Below, one piece after another: positions 54,039 to 62,877 of a stretch of 64,000 nt of DNA (position 1 is the stretch's first letter; every line of letters starts with the position of its first letter). Origin of the DNA: Pseudoalteromonas luteoviolacea (GTDB taxonomy: Bacteria > Pseudomonadota > Gammaproteobacteria > Enterobacterales > Alteromonadaceae); contig NZ_JAGJEH010000013.1 of assembly GCF_018100925.1 (NCBI RefSeq), forward strand, positions 94,219-158,218. The letters are read 5' to 3'. Under the pieces are notes generated by a model. The model saw nothing but the letters and a program-made list of their open reading frames with translations, made no database searches and was not told the origin of the DNA. The position numbers and the translations under genes are program-made.

Positions 54039-54068
54039 AACAAAAGGCGACAATATTCGCCTTTTGTT
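54039..54068 (+). terminator. Terminator after the GG-leader peptide gene
   Basis: AACAAAAGGCGA / TCGCCTTTTGTT form a 12-base perfect stem with a 6-base loop, 11 bases after the stop. Confidence 0.75.
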
Positions 54069-54213
54069 AATGTATATACTTTCCAAACCGCCACGCTCGT
54101 CTTTTCACACCAAAAGCTGAAAAACCAACTCTCCCACTTATTTTTGCTGTACACCGAGAGGTGGCACGCGTACCCTTGCGCTTTCATCATTTTTTGAAGC
54201 TGAGAGCAAGTCC

Positions 54214-54867
54214 ATGAGTACAGCATTTTCCCGTCGCTTTGTGACCCTTGTTGAGCAATTTGCAGGCGGTAACAAGCGCCAGTTTGCCGAACTAACTGGC
54301 AAGTCGCCATCCCATATTTACCGAATTTGCCAAGGGCTTGGCCGTCCTTCAATGACGTATCTTGAGCATCTGTATAGCTTATTTTCAGTAGACTTAAACT
54401 GGTTACTTACAGGCGTACAAGCCGCTGATGCACCTGCTCAACATAGTCAAGATGACTTGCTTGTAGTGCCTAAACTTGATGTTGAGGCCAGTGCAGGATT
54501 CGGTGCTGTTAACGGTCAAGAAGATATCACCGAACAATTTGCACTCAACAAGCGTTGGCTCCAGTCACAATTAGGTGTTCACAGTGAGCGCTTGGCTTTT
54601 GTGTCTGTGCGGGGTGACAGTATGCAGCCGACCTTAGAGCATGGCGACATGGTACTGGTTGATTTAAGCCAACAGCAGCCCAGCAAAGCTGGCGTCTATA
54701 TTATTCAAACTCAAGACGGATTAATGGCAAAAAGATTACAGCAAAAGTCAGATCATATCGCTGTGATCAGTGACAACCAAGACTATCCCAGCTGGCAAAT
54801 AAATTCACAAAATGCAGAACAACACGGTATTGCAGGCCGAATTGTATGGTGCGGACGCAGCTTATAG
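54214..54867 (+). CDS. S24-family (CI/LexA-like) transcriptional repressor
   Basis: 217 residues: an N-terminal HTH (RQFAELTGKSPSHIYRICQG) and a C-terminal S24 peptidase domain with VRGDSMQPTLEHGDMVLVD (Ser136) and GLMAKRL (Lys173), the Ser-Lys dyad of self-cleaving repressors. An Ala-Gly pair in EASAGFGAV (94-95) is a plausible cleavage site. Such proteins respond to RecA* or similar signals. No prophage genes surround it, so its target is unknown; the GG-leader gene upstream or the cluster further right are candidates. Confidence 0.88.
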   Translation: MSTAFSRRFVTLVEQFAGGNKRQFAELTGKSPSHIYRICQGLGRPSMTYLEHLYSLFSVDLNWLLTGVQAADAPAQHSQDDLLVVPKLDVEASAGFGAVNGQEDITEQFALNKRWLQSQLGVHSERLAFVSVRGDSMQPTLEHGDMVLVDLSQQQPSKAGVYIIQTQDGLMAKRLQQKSDHIAVISDNQDYPSWQINSQNAEQHGIAGRIVWCGRSL

Positions 54868-54877
54868 GCAGTACCCC

Positions 54878-55453
54878 TTAGGCAGCACCTTTGCTGCCTA
54901 ATCTTTCATTGAGCGCGAGATGATAGCTACGTATCGCCACATCGACATTGTGCGCCTGATGAAAACCTAAGCGACATAGTAACGTTTGAGATTTCACATT
55001 CTCTACGTACACATTGGCAACGACTTTATTGATCCCTTGTTGCGCCATCTCCATGAATAACTGCTTAAGCGCCCAAGTCATCACGCCTCTGCCTCGGAAA
55101 GACTCTGTTAGCCAGTAACTGAGCTCGGCAATATCAGCTGACCCGATGTAACTGAGTCGACCATAAGCGAGTCCACCAATCAACCCTGCGACTGTGTGGC
55201 GTATCGCATAACGGCATTGGTGCTGACTGCCGCAACCCTGCACGAAACGCCGAGCACAGCGAATATCACCTAATGCATCGATCCCTAAATTATGGCAAGT
55301 TTGTTCCGATACCTTGCGTAAAGCCGCCTCGGCATCCTCACGGTATATGGGGGTCAAAAGAAAAGGCCAGCTCTGTTGTAACTCAACGTCACAGGCTGAT
55401 TCATGTAGACCAGAACCACTATGCAATGCCAGCGGAGACATTGTTATATCCAT
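54878..55453 (-). CDS. GNAT-family N-acetyltransferase (RimJ/RimL type)
   Basis: 191 residues. The GNAT core shows AELSYWLTESFRGRGVMTWA (acetyl-CoA pyrophosphate loop), KVVANVYVENVKSQTLLCRLGF and an N-terminal region with two Cys. RimJ/RimL/YdaF-like enzymes acetylate ribosomal proteins or small molecules; the substrate is not evident. The start overlaps the end of a 32-residue ORF by 10 bases. It is convergent with the S24 repressor. Confidence 0.88.
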   Translation of the reverse strand: MDITMSPLALHSGSGLHESACDVELQQSWPFLLTPIYREDAEAALRKVSEQTCHNLGIDALGDIRCARRFVQGCGSQHQCRYAIRHTVAGLIGGLAYGRLSYIGSADIAELSYWLTESFRGRGVMTWALKQLFMEMAQQGINKVVANVYVENVKSQTLLCRLGFHQAHNVDVAIRSYHLALNERLGSKGAA

Positions 55454-55542
55454 AGATTAACTAATGCGCGAAAGCTGGGAGACAGAGCGTATAGAGTCAA
55501 TAGAATCAACCACACTATCACGATCAAATCGAGTAAACGCAT
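55444..55542 (-). CDS. Candidate 32-residue membrane microprotein
   Basis: MRLLDLIVIVWLILLTLY, then ALSPSFRALVNLWI: a single hydrophobic helix with a basic end. AGAGGG lies 9 bases before the ATG, and the stop overlaps the start of the acetyltransferase gene by 10 bases, a typical arrangement for coupled translation. No family recognised; coding status is supported only by the ribosome-binding site and spacing. Confidence 0.45.
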   Translation of the reverse strand: MRLLDLIVIVWLILLTLYALSPSFRALVNLWI

Positions 55543-55572
55543 TGTATTTTTCCCTCTAAATTATCTCTGGTA

Positions 55573-56763
55573 TTAGCGCCACATATCATGATTACCTAAA
55601 GACTGGCCGGTATTGAATGCACTTAATTCATGCTGACATAACTGCCTCGATAACCAATCGCAATGATAGGCCGCTGCCTTGTTGAACTTAAACCACTCAG
55701 ACTGTTTAAACCCGGTGATATCACTGATCCAGCCTCGCTCGCTAACAGCCCCGCCAGCCAGTGCCAGATCCAAAAGGTGAGTTTCACGCAATGAAATTCC
55801 ATGTAAGAACACACTGTGCAGCTCGTCCTCAGGAATATTCTGGGCGACTAATTTAGCCCAGCTCTGCTCTATATCAATATTACCTGAGTGCAATTTGGGC
55901 TTTTGCAAAAGCATCGCGACCTGACGAATTGCCCGCACGACATAGACAGGCAGGTGGCTGTCATGCCAATTACCAATGTGCTTAAGCGGAATACGTTTAT
56001 GCCAACAATGTATTGCGTAACAACTGGCACGAAAGGCAGCAATATAGGCGAGGCTTCGATCACGCCTACCTTGCCAAGTATTTTGATAGACATGTAGTCG
56101 GCAACCAAACAGCGGCAGTAAAAACCCCTTTATTTGGCTGTCGTAATGGCTTTTATAAATCACATCATTGAGCATTTTCCGAGCCAACGCACTGTCTACC
56201 GCCGAATTGAGCTTGGTTGGCACATGCCAGTTGTCATCGCTTTGCATACTTGGTGTATCTTGGCCTTGTTGCCCTAGTGAATCTGGATGTGCAGCAACAC
56301 GGGGAGCATATGAATTGGCTTTTTTGGCCAAGCGCTGACTAAAATGCCTTTTAAACTCACCACCTTGCTGCCAATCAATATCGGTCAGAGGGTTGTAATA
56401 ACAACGTGTGATCAAGCCATTTTGGCACACCAATTTTGGCTTTTTCAGCACCATTAAATCCGTATTGTGATCTTGAGATTGCGAAGCTGTATCCCTTTCA
56501 TCAGCATCGTCACTCGCTTCCAACAAGGCTGGCAATGATTGAAAAGCTAAGTTACAACAATGCCTTCCCATTCGACTCTCATCATCAGCTGTCAGAACAG
56601 GAGTGAATCGGTAGCCTTGATAATAAAAAGGAGCAGGTATCTCTTGCCGTGTCTGGCGTGATGCCGCATGCGTATAATATGCCAATGATTGCGCTTGCTG
56701 AGCAGGTAACCCCATAGTCAAGGCAGCTAAAAAGGTGCCGTAATAGTGAAAGGTCGGGTCCAT
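55573..56763 (-). CDS. DUF6765-like protein
   Basis: 396 residues. The opening DPTFHYYGTFLAALTMGLPAQQAQ and SLAYYTHAASRQT resembles the FHYYGTYCAA... start of DUF6765 proteins, which contain conserved His residues in a helical bundle. About 100 residues from 80 on are Asp/Gln/Ser-rich and probably disordered. A second helical region with many His and Trp follows (AIHCWHKRIPLKHIGNWHD). Function unknown. It lies at the promoter-distal end of the minus-strand accessory cluster that begins with the GH19 gene. AGGAG precedes the start. Confidence 0.6.
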   Translation of the reverse strand: MDPTFHYYGTFLAALTMGLPAQQAQSLAYYTHAASRQTRQEIPAPFYYQGYRFTPVLTADDESRMGRHCCNLAFQSLPALLEASDDADERDTASQSQDHNTDLMVLKKPKLVCQNGLITRCYYNPLTDIDWQQGGEFKRHFSQRLAKKANSYAPRVAAHPDSLGQQGQDTPSMQSDDNWHVPTKLNSAVDSALARKMLNDVIYKSHYDSQIKGFLLPLFGCRLHVYQNTWQGRRDRSLAYIAAFRASCYAIHCWHKRIPLKHIGNWHDSHLPVYVVRAIRQVAMLLQKPKLHSGNIDIEQSWAKLVAQNIPEDELHSVFLHGISLRETHLLDLALAGGAVSERGWISDITGFKQSEWFKFNKAAAYHCDWLSRQLCQHELSAFNTGQSLGNHDMWR

Positions 56764-56843
56764 AAAAAGGCACTCCTGTGATCAAACAACGCCCTTTCGA
56801 TCAACCAATAAGCTTGACCAAAAGTGCGTATTTATATAAGCGA

Positions 56844-57554
56844 TTACTCAGTATCTTGGTGGGTTAGTGCAGGCGTTTGATTGCCATGGCTCTGTAATGT
56901 CTCGACAAAACGGTTGAGTATCTGATCAGCAGCTTCTTGATCGATTGCTGGCTCACCAATATAAGCATCAATGTCATCCCGAATATGACCACCGATCAAG
57001 TTGTCTTTAGAGCGCTGTGTCACAATGGCATTGATGGCTTGGCAAAAAGCTGAAGCCTCTGTTTTGCAATAAATGCGGTGTTGTTGGGCAATTTGCTCAC
57101 CCTGTTCATATCGAGGTGCACTGTATGCGACTGTGTGCGGTTGGACTTTTGGGTCTCCACCGACCAATGAATCACATGAAAATAGCACGAAGTCTGTTGA
57201 GCGATGTTTATCCATGACGTCATTACACATGGGTAAATCACCTTCGACACCTAGGTTGTAATCGCAAAATAGAATATCAACCCCTTTGAGTAAGCTCGAT
57301 ACCATGGTGTTGAAACCTTGCTGTACTGAAGGTGGGATCTCATCGCCTTCAGGTAACATACTAAATGCTCTAGAGTGCACTGTGTATGCGTCCTTCCATT
57401 TTGCTAATAACTCTGGCGTATCTTTACCGTCTTTATCTTTGTACGCAATTTTGTAGCCATTATCGAATTTTTCTTCTACATCAAGTTGATCTGATAACAG
57501 CGCAATTTTACGTCCATCACTTGCAACGCACGAACGAAATACGAGGTTGGTCAT
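56844..57554 (-). CDS. Pseudo-receiver (CheY-like) protein
   Basis: 236 residues. The centre, VDILFCDYNLGVEGDLPMC then FVLFSCDSLVGG, fits the beta3/alpha3/beta4 region of a receiver domain, with Asp in place and a later Ser. The N-terminal part (RSCVASDGRKIALLSDQLDV) could be the first strand and helix. The usual acidic pair after beta1 and the conserved Lys are not clear, so phosphorylation is uncertain. The C-terminal helices (DQEAADQILNRFVETLQSH) are extra. ATG 57554 has GGAG 9 bases upstream; the longer reading lacks one. It stands between two unknown genes on the same strand. Confidence 0.55.
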   Translation of the reverse strand: MTNLVFRSCVASDGRKIALLSDQLDVEEKFDNGYKIAYKDKDGKDTPELLAKWKDAYTVHSRAFSMLPEGDEIPPSVQQGFNTMVSSLLKGVDILFCDYNLGVEGDLPMCNDVMDKHRSTDFVLFSCDSLVGGDPKVQPHTVAYSAPRYEQGEQIAQQHRIYCKTEASAFCQAINAIVTQRSKDNLIGGHIRDDIDAYIGEPAIDQEAADQILNRFVETLQSHGNQTPALTHQDTE

Positions 57555-57625
57555 ACCATTCTGCTCCATGGTTTTGGTTATGTTGTTAGGCCTATCCTAC
57601 TGACCTCATCAAGCGAAGAATTGGG

Positions 57626-58900
57626 CTAATCAGGTAAACACTGCTGCGAATGTATGAACTCCAATAACGAGGCTTCTAACAAGGGCTGCCACACCTGCTG
57701 AGCTGCCAAGTATTCTAATTCCAACTTGTGTTGAAAAGCATTGGGCAATGAAAACAACACCACTTTGCTTGGTTGTTGCCGGTCAATATGGCCATCTTTG
57801 CAAACTGGATATGGATCTCTCTGCCCGTGTCCCTGAGCCGATTCGTAGAGGTGGACAGCATTATTTTGAAATTGCAGTAGCCATAAAGGCGCATTTGAAT
57901 TTTGCACATGGTCACGATGTATCTGGGTAATGTCCGCTAGAGATCCGCTTAGATACTGATGATGATAAACTGCCAATATGGGAAGAAGGCGCTTCGTCAA
58001 TTTTGCCAGGCTGATATCACCATGTTGCAACTGCGCACAACTGGATAAGAATTGTCCTAAGGTGATCTTTTGAACAGGTATTTGTTGGTAAGGTTTGCAA
58101 ATCTGGGCCAACCTATTCAAGGGTATGCCTGCAACCCAGTGCGCTAGGGCTACAGGGCTCTGATACCAACTGGCAAACTCGTTTAACGTTAAACCTAGTG
58201 CTTGCAAGTGCCGAGAGAGCAACGTCGCTATGTGTGACCTTATTGTGGAACGGTTTGCTTGATGACCACCAAAGCGGGCTGGTAAATCTGCCAATTGTGG
58301 CGCTTTGACTCCTTGACGTGTATTGGCCGAATCAAATGTATTGCGTTGTGGATGATTTAAAAAATAACCTTCATCACGATATATGTCGTTGGATTGACCT
58401 AGTTCAGCAGTGGAATCTTGCGCAGCTGGCGCTTGTCGTGGTTCACATTTTTCCTCACACTGTATGTGCGAAACTTGTGTCTCTTGAGCGTGTATAGGCT
58501 CTTCAAGCAACTCTGGTGCCGATTCAACAGGGGTCATTATCGCCACCTCGTCGGGTAAGCCTTGCAGCATCACAGGCACTTGCTGTAAGTAAAAAATATA
58601 GGGGTTTTGCCCTGGCTCAAATAGCGCCAAAGGCGCTTCATCTAATATGTCGCTATTGTGTTCATCAACTTGCATAGAAGGTGGCTCGTGAGAGTCGCCA
58701 ATCACTTTATCTAGATCTGCACCTAACTGCGCTATAGGTTCCGCTGTAGTAACCTCTCCTTCCACAATCTCATTCGACCGTTGTTTTTGCACCACTCGGG
58801 GGTCTGTATGTGGTGCTTTTACCGTTAAGGGGTAGTAATAATTGTAGGGCTTGAATACTCGGACACGGCGCCAACGTACGCGTTTTTTACCTTTACTCAT
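57626..58900 (-). CDS. Unknown 424-residue protein with basic N-terminus
   Basis: A basic N-terminal patch (KGKKRVRWRRVRVFKP) leads into a long disordered acidic region (residues about 45-190) and a helical C-terminal half (LSRHLQALGLTLNEFASWYQ, LAKLTKRLLPILAVYHHQYL) that may bind a partner. LTLNEFASWYQSP followed by RLAQICKPYQQ looks like a helix-turn-helix of the kind found in phage-like proteins but is too weak to call. No family recognised. It is followed by the pseudo-receiver gene on the same strand. Confidence 0.6.
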   Translation of the reverse strand: MSKGKKRVRWRRVRVFKPYNYYYPLTVKAPHTDPRVVQKQRSNEIVEGEVTTAEPIAQLGADLDKVIGDSHEPPSMQVDEHNSDILDEAPLALFEPGQNPYIFYLQQVPVMLQGLPDEVAIMTPVESAPELLEEPIHAQETQVSHIQCEEKCEPRQAPAAQDSTAELGQSNDIYRDEGYFLNHPQRNTFDSANTRQGVKAPQLADLPARFGGHQANRSTIRSHIATLLSRHLQALGLTLNEFASWYQSPVALAHWVAGIPLNRLAQICKPYQQIPVQKITLGQFLSSCAQLQHGDISLAKLTKRLLPILAVYHHQYLSGSLADITQIHRDHVQNSNAPLWLLQFQNNAVHLYESAQGHGQRDPYPVCKDGHIDRQQPSKVVLFSLPNAFQHKLELEYLAAQQVWQPLLEASLLEFIHSQQCLPD

Positions 58901-59034
58901 CACCGATCTCCATTATAAATAGTATGAGCTTAAAGGTATTGGCCAGTTGCTAATCGGTCTCTTCTCGTATTCTTTCAGTCATAACAACCATATTGTTCAA
59001 GGGTGCATCCTTGCACTCAAATTTAAGAAAAAGT

Positions 59035-59349
59035 TTATACAGCCTTGGTGATGGTACCTACAAGTGTATTTACAAAGCCGTTAACCGCTTTTTGAATAGC
59101 AGCTTTGCCAGCTATTTCAATACTGACTAATTCAGCCTCAATCACTAAGCTTTCCCTTTTAATTTCTTCGGCAAACTCCGTTTCACTGATCTCCCCTTGC
59201 AATAACGCATTGCTTAGCTGTGTCAGGCTCTCCTGCTTTTGCGCAACAATTTTTGCAAGCCCATCAGCAATCGCGCCGCCTGACTCTCCTAACTCGCCAG
59301 TTGCCTGACTAACTGCGTTCTGTAACGTTGATGCTATATTGAGTCCCAT
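59035..59349 (-). CDS. Small helical amphipathic protein
   Basis: 104 residues, nearly all helical: STLQNAVSQATGELGESG, LSNALLQGEISETEFAEEIK, IEIAGKAAIQKAVNGF. The C-terminus is hydrophobic (VNTLVGTITKAV). No signal peptide; I do not recognise it. AGGAGAATTT precedes the start and a lipoprotein gene ends 11 bases upstream, so it belongs to the same unit. Confidence 0.6.
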   Translation of the reverse strand: MGLNIASTLQNAVSQATGELGESGGAIADGLAKIVAQKQESLTQLSNALLQGEISETEFAEEIKRESLVIEAELVSIEIAGKAAIQKAVNGFVNTLVGTITKAV

Positions 59350-59359
59350 TTAAATTCTC

Positions 59360-59800
59360 CTATGGTGCTTTACTTTTTTCGCCGCGTATCATTGCCAGCA
59401 ATACCCGCTGGTATTCAGAGCGACGACGCTTGATAATAAAATCTGAAATACTGTTTTGTTCTTGATGCGCCTTGCGCGCTTGCTGCCACAATTGCAGCAG
59501 GATTTCCACTTGCTTTATGGTAAGTTCATTAAGCGAACGTACCTTTTGACGCTGAAGCAATGCATTCACATCTACTTCAATATTGAGATAGCTACTTGCA
59601 TAGTGTGAATACTGCCTCTTTGGCACGTCAACATGTTGCATATGTAAGTAAAACCCATCTATTTTTTGCATGAGTTTCATCATTTGCTGTTGAGAAGCGC
59701 GGTCGTAATCGGATACCAAGTTCAACGAGCAGCCCGAAGCCAGGCTGAGGGCCAGTATCATTGCAATCCCGCAAATTATCTTGATGGTGGCTTTAAGCAT
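59360..59800 (-). CDS. Predicted lipoprotein
   Basis: 146 residues. MLKATIKIICGIAMILALS and the lipobox LASGCS give a lipid-modified N-terminus; the rest is helical with basic surface (LIKRRRSEYQRVLLAMIRG-type end: FIIKRRRSEYQRV). The ATG at 59800 lies one base after the stop of the upstream membrane protein with GGAGAGG before it. By position between membrane proteins and a GH19 lysozyme-like gene, a spanin-like or envelope-linking role is conceivable. Confidence 0.65.
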   Translation of the reverse strand: MLKATIKIICGIAMILALSLASGCSLNLVSDYDRASQQQMMKLMQKIDGFYLHMQHVDVPKRQYSHYASSYLNIEVDVNALLQRQKVRSLNELTIKQVEILLQLWQQARKAHQEQNSISDFIIKRRRSEYQRVLLAMIRGEKSKAP

Positions 59801-59801
59801 C

Positions 59802-60785
59802 TCACCTCTCCTCATGCGCATTCATAATTTCATTTAGGTAATCAGCCAACATTTGCTGCACCTTGCTATTGGGCATATTTGGCTCCAATGCCAGCCGGCT
59901 TTGAATAGCTACTATGCCTTGGCTCCACAACGCCAACTGCTCCAATTCTTGCTTTCTAAATTGATTTTCTAAATTTTGTTTAAGTACCTGAGGATCATCT
60001 GGCACGGTGGGAGAAATAAAAGACTGTACGGTTTCAACAATGCGATCGAGAATTTTATAGACTAAGTTTGCAGAAAACCCACCAACCAAGGCCATAGTTA
60101 TCCTAAGCGCCGCATGACTAACAGGCGCACCGCCTGTCTCACTCGATGCCGCACTTGCTACCGCATCCAAATTGACAGGGATCAACTGAGTTAAAATAAT
60201 CCCAGCGATCAACCCGACCACAAACCTGACCCAATACGAACTTTCATATTTGGGATCATAAACCCCAGCCGTTACATAGCTATTCGCTTTAAATAAGGCA
60301 GCAAATGACGCCCCTATCGCGGCTGACGCCAACAAGATGGCTTGCACATACAATAATCGAGTGCCCTCCATATCAAACATGCTCGCGACCATATTTTCAT
60401 TGTTGATATAACTAGACAGACTCAACGCAATTAAAGCGACCAAAGATATTATCGCTACCAGCATCATTTTTCTGATCAGCGGCACTCGGCCCAAAAACAA
60501 CAACCAGCTTCCTTTTTTTGTTTCTTCAGACATTAACCAAATGGTTTCCGGTTTAGCGGGGGCAACCAAGTCAGTAAGGCGATTATGTACCTGAGTTAAC
60601 ACTTTGGCTTCTATCTTACTTTCATCCTGGGCATGCATCTGCTCCAACTTAACCATAATGGACTCAGGTACCTTAATACCTTTGTGAAAAGAAAACTCTG
60701 CCATTGCCTGACACTGTGACAGCACAGTACTAAACCCATGCTTGCTCGCCTGTACTTGCGGATGTTCTTGAAACTCCGATTCCAT
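59802..60785 (-). CDS. Multi-spanning membrane protein of unknown function
   Basis: 327 residues. About 110 soluble N-terminal residues are followed by four hydrophobic helices (KMMLVAIISLVALIALSL, LLYVQAILLASAAIGASFAAL, WVRFVVGLIAGIILTQLI, ITMALVGGFSANLVYKI), then a charged C-terminal helix. The last helix pattern GGFSANLVYKILDRIVETVQ is mirrored in the 373-residue neighbour (GYNVDVLFAIMDQIIDKLRG), so the two share a membrane domain. AGGAGAAAAAA precedes the start. Confidence 0.65.
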   Translation of the reverse strand: MESEFQEHPQVQASKHGFSTVLSQCQAMAEFSFHKGIKVPESIMVKLEQMHAQDESKIEAKVLTQVHNRLTDLVAPAKPETIWLMSEETKKGSWLLFLGRVPLIRKMMLVAIISLVALIALSLSSYINNENMVASMFDMEGTRLLYVQAILLASAAIGASFAALFKANSYVTAGVYDPKYESSYWVRFVVGLIAGIILTQLIPVNLDAVASAASSETGGAPVSHAALRITMALVGGFSANLVYKILDRIVETVQSFISPTVPDDPQVLKQNLENQFRKQELEQLALWSQGIVAIQSRLALEPNMPNSKVQQMLADYLNEIMNAHEER

Positions 60786-60908
60786 TTTTTTCTCCTGTAT
60801 CTAAGTCCACCAAACAGTACACAAAGAACCTCAGCGATAATCGGGTTAAGTCATGACAAACAGTGACGAAAGCACGAAGTTTTCTTACACTCTTCCATGT
60901 TCGAGAAG

Positions 60909-62030
60909 TTAGCCATTGCCACTGCCCTGAGTTGATTTACCTTTTGAGCCGTCATTGGCAGCCATTGCACCGCGTAACTTGTCGATAATTTGGTCCATGA
61001 TTGCAAATAGCACGTCAACGTTGTAGCCCATCAAAAATGCCATTGCCATTGGCGATAAAGAGGCCAATCCAGAGAGTTCTTGAGGGTTTAAGAACCAGCC
61101 AATAATCATTCCGCCTAGCGCTCCCAAGGTAAGACGTAAGCGGTAACGGATCTCACTATCGGAAGTAAATGTGATCGCACGGATCTCCCGCAGCAAATCT
61201 CGTAGGACAAAAATAAAGGCACCTAATAACCCGTATAACAAAGGTAAAACATACCCTTGTAATACTTCTAAAACGGATTGTGCAAACAGCATATTTTCAA
61301 ATAACTGCAGTCGTGCTGTTAGACGTGTTTGTGCCAGATTTAAATTGTCTAGTGCGTTCGCATCGGCCTGTGCTCGCTCCAATCTGCGCAGCTCTACATT
61401 AAGTTTTTCCTGACTATACGGCGGAATGTCACTATCAAAACTAAATCCCATCAACCAGATACGGTTCCATACTTTCAATAAGTTGTAATTTGCATCTAGT
61501 CGCTGCCCGATTTCTTCGTATTTATTTTGTATTTGCTTAAACTCTTTACTATCTGGCTCTTCGCTATCTAACCTGAGCTGCCATTCATTTCGAGATTCGT
61601 ACAAGTCTTTTAAGTCATGTGCCAAGGCATGGCCGAATAGGTAATAAACTTGGACTAACAGTAAGCAAATTAATGCCACCAATGTATAGCGACGATACCA
61701 AGCAACCGCTTTTTCGGCCTGACTCGGTTTGTCATTGTCACTGCGGGAGATAGCTCGAATGCTTTCCATTGATACGGGAGCGACTGCTTTGGCCAACTGA
61801 TCATAACTGTGCAAAAAGTTAGCTTCATCTTGCGCATTCCACTGCTTTTTTTGCAGTTTGTATTTTGCATCGATCATTACTTGCGCTAATTCAGGATCTA
61901 GGCTGACCTCGCCATCTTTGGCCATATATGCAACCAGCTGCTGGCCATCTTGAATCACTTGGGCAATGTCCGAAGAAACTTCAATCGTGTTCGTTTGTTT
62001 TTTATTTAGCATGATTATTTGGGGGGCCAT
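60909..62030 (-). CDS. Membrane protein with long periplasmic/cytosolic coiled coil
   Basis: 373 residues. One hydrophobic helix near 135 (TLVALICLLLVQVYYLFGHA) is followed by a ~120-residue helical, coiled-coil-prone segment (RLERAQADANALDNLNLAQT) and then three helices (LPLLYGLLGAFIFVL, LTLGALGGMIIGWFL, SPMAMAFLMGYNVDVLFAIM). The end matches the 327-residue neighbour. The start codon ATG at 62030 lies in the loop of a GC-rich hairpin (see separate entry); an in-frame ATG at 62012 is an alternative. It starts 12 bases after the LTD gene ends. Confidence 0.65.
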   Translation of the reverse strand: MAPQIIMLNKKQTNTIEVSSDIAQVIQDGQQLVAYMAKDGEVSLDPELAQVMIDAKYKLQKKQWNAQDEANFLHSYDQLAKAVAPVSMESIRAISRSDNDKPSQAEKAVAWYRRYTLVALICLLLVQVYYLFGHALAHDLKDLYESRNEWQLRLDSEEPDSKEFKQIQNKYEEIGQRLDANYNLLKVWNRIWLMGFSFDSDIPPYSQEKLNVELRRLERAQADANALDNLNLAQTRLTARLQLFENMLFAQSVLEVLQGYVLPLLYGLLGAFIFVLRDLLREIRAITFTSDSEIRYRLRLTLGALGGMIIGWFLNPQELSGLASLSPMAMAFLMGYNVDVLFAIMDQIIDKLRGAMAANDGSKGKSTQGSGNG

Positions 62031-62036
62031 GCCCCC
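62022..62036 (-). promoter_or_regulatory. Hairpin enclosing ribosome-binding site and start codon
   Basis: On the minus strand, GGGGG pairs with CCCCC around the loop CATGG, with the start codon in the loop and the G-rich ribosome-binding region in the stem. It would restrict initiation unless opened by ribosomes translating the upstream LTD gene. Confidence 0.45.
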
Positions 62037-62042
62037 TTTATT

Positions 62043-62867
62043 TCACCAGTGGTATTCACTGACGCACTGCTGACGATAGTCATTTATCGCAGCGTGGCCA
62101 CCTCGGTTAGACCATAATGCTTTAGCACTTTCAAAGTTATGACCGCCCGTGCTTGGATGATATTGATTTGTATATATGCGAATAATACCTGCGGGTTTGA
62201 GTAGGGCACCGTCGTGAAAAGCAAATAGCTGCCCCTTGTCTCCGACCAACTGCCACCCAGTTAAATCGATAGTTGCACTGCCGTTATTTGCAACCTCTAC
62301 AAACTCATCTCCTTCTTTTTTTGCCTCTAGGCCATCAAAATTGACTTGGCTTATTTGCACATCTTCATGCGCTGCATCGCCATATAGCCAGGTAGAAATC
62401 ACCGCGCCATCTTTGTCTTTTAATTCCGCTTTGTCCCCTTGGTTATTCCAAATAGGTGCCTTGCTTTCAAAACTGAGCGCACTGCCTGGATGAGTTTCAA
62501 TGCGAAGTATCTCTTTTGGATATATCAAGGTGTCTTTAGCGAAAGTGAAATCCTGACCTTTGTCCCCCGCATTTAAGCTCCACCCACTTAAATCAATGAT
62601 TGCGGGGCCAATATTTTTAATTTCTATATATTCATCGCGGTAGTTCAGTGCACTTATTTGTATTTGATGTGGTGCCAGCAGCTCGTAGCATGTATGCCAC
62701 CAAATATGCATAACAGATAATTCGTTAGGCGCCTTACCACTTTGCTTCCAACTCTTTGCTGTGTCACTAACCATCTTTTCAATACGTGGCCAACATACTT
62801 CCTCACCTTTAAGAGCACTAAAGTGGCTACTGAGTTCTATAAGTGACATTTTACTAATTGCGTCCAT
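62043..62867 (-). CDS. Protein with two lamin-tail (LTD) domains
   Basis: 274 residues. A helical N-terminal region of about 75 residues is followed by two LTD-type Ig folds: YIEIKNIGPAIIDLSGWSLN, then FVEVANNGSATIDLTGWQL; each has the signature NxGxxxIDLxGWxL and a later FTFAKDTLIYP / FAFHDGALLKP strand with a WNNQGDKAEL / WSNRGGHAAI end. LTDs bind other proteins or glycans on bacterial surfaces. It lacks a signal peptide. The ATG at 62867 has AAGGA before it. It follows the GH19 gene by 10 bases and precedes the membrane protein pair. Confidence 0.85.
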   Translation of the reverse strand: MDAISKMSLIELSSHFSALKGEEVCWPRIEKMVSDTAKSWKQSGKAPNELSVMHIWWHTCYELLAPHQIQISALNYRDEYIEIKNIGPAIIDLSGWSLNAGDKGQDFTFAKDTLIYPKEILRIETHPGSALSFESKAPIWNNQGDKAELKDKDGAVISTWLYGDAAHEDVQISQVNFDGLEAKKEGDEFVEVANNGSATIDLTGWQLVGDKGQLFAFHDGALLKPAGIIRIYTNQYHPSTGGHNFESAKALWSNRGGHAAINDYRQQCVSEYHW

Positions 62868-62877
62868 TTTCTTTTCC

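Noticed and set aside
54032..54352. 106-codon minus-strand frame
   Set aside because: It overlaps the terminator of the GG-leader gene and the start of the S24 repressor in antisense.
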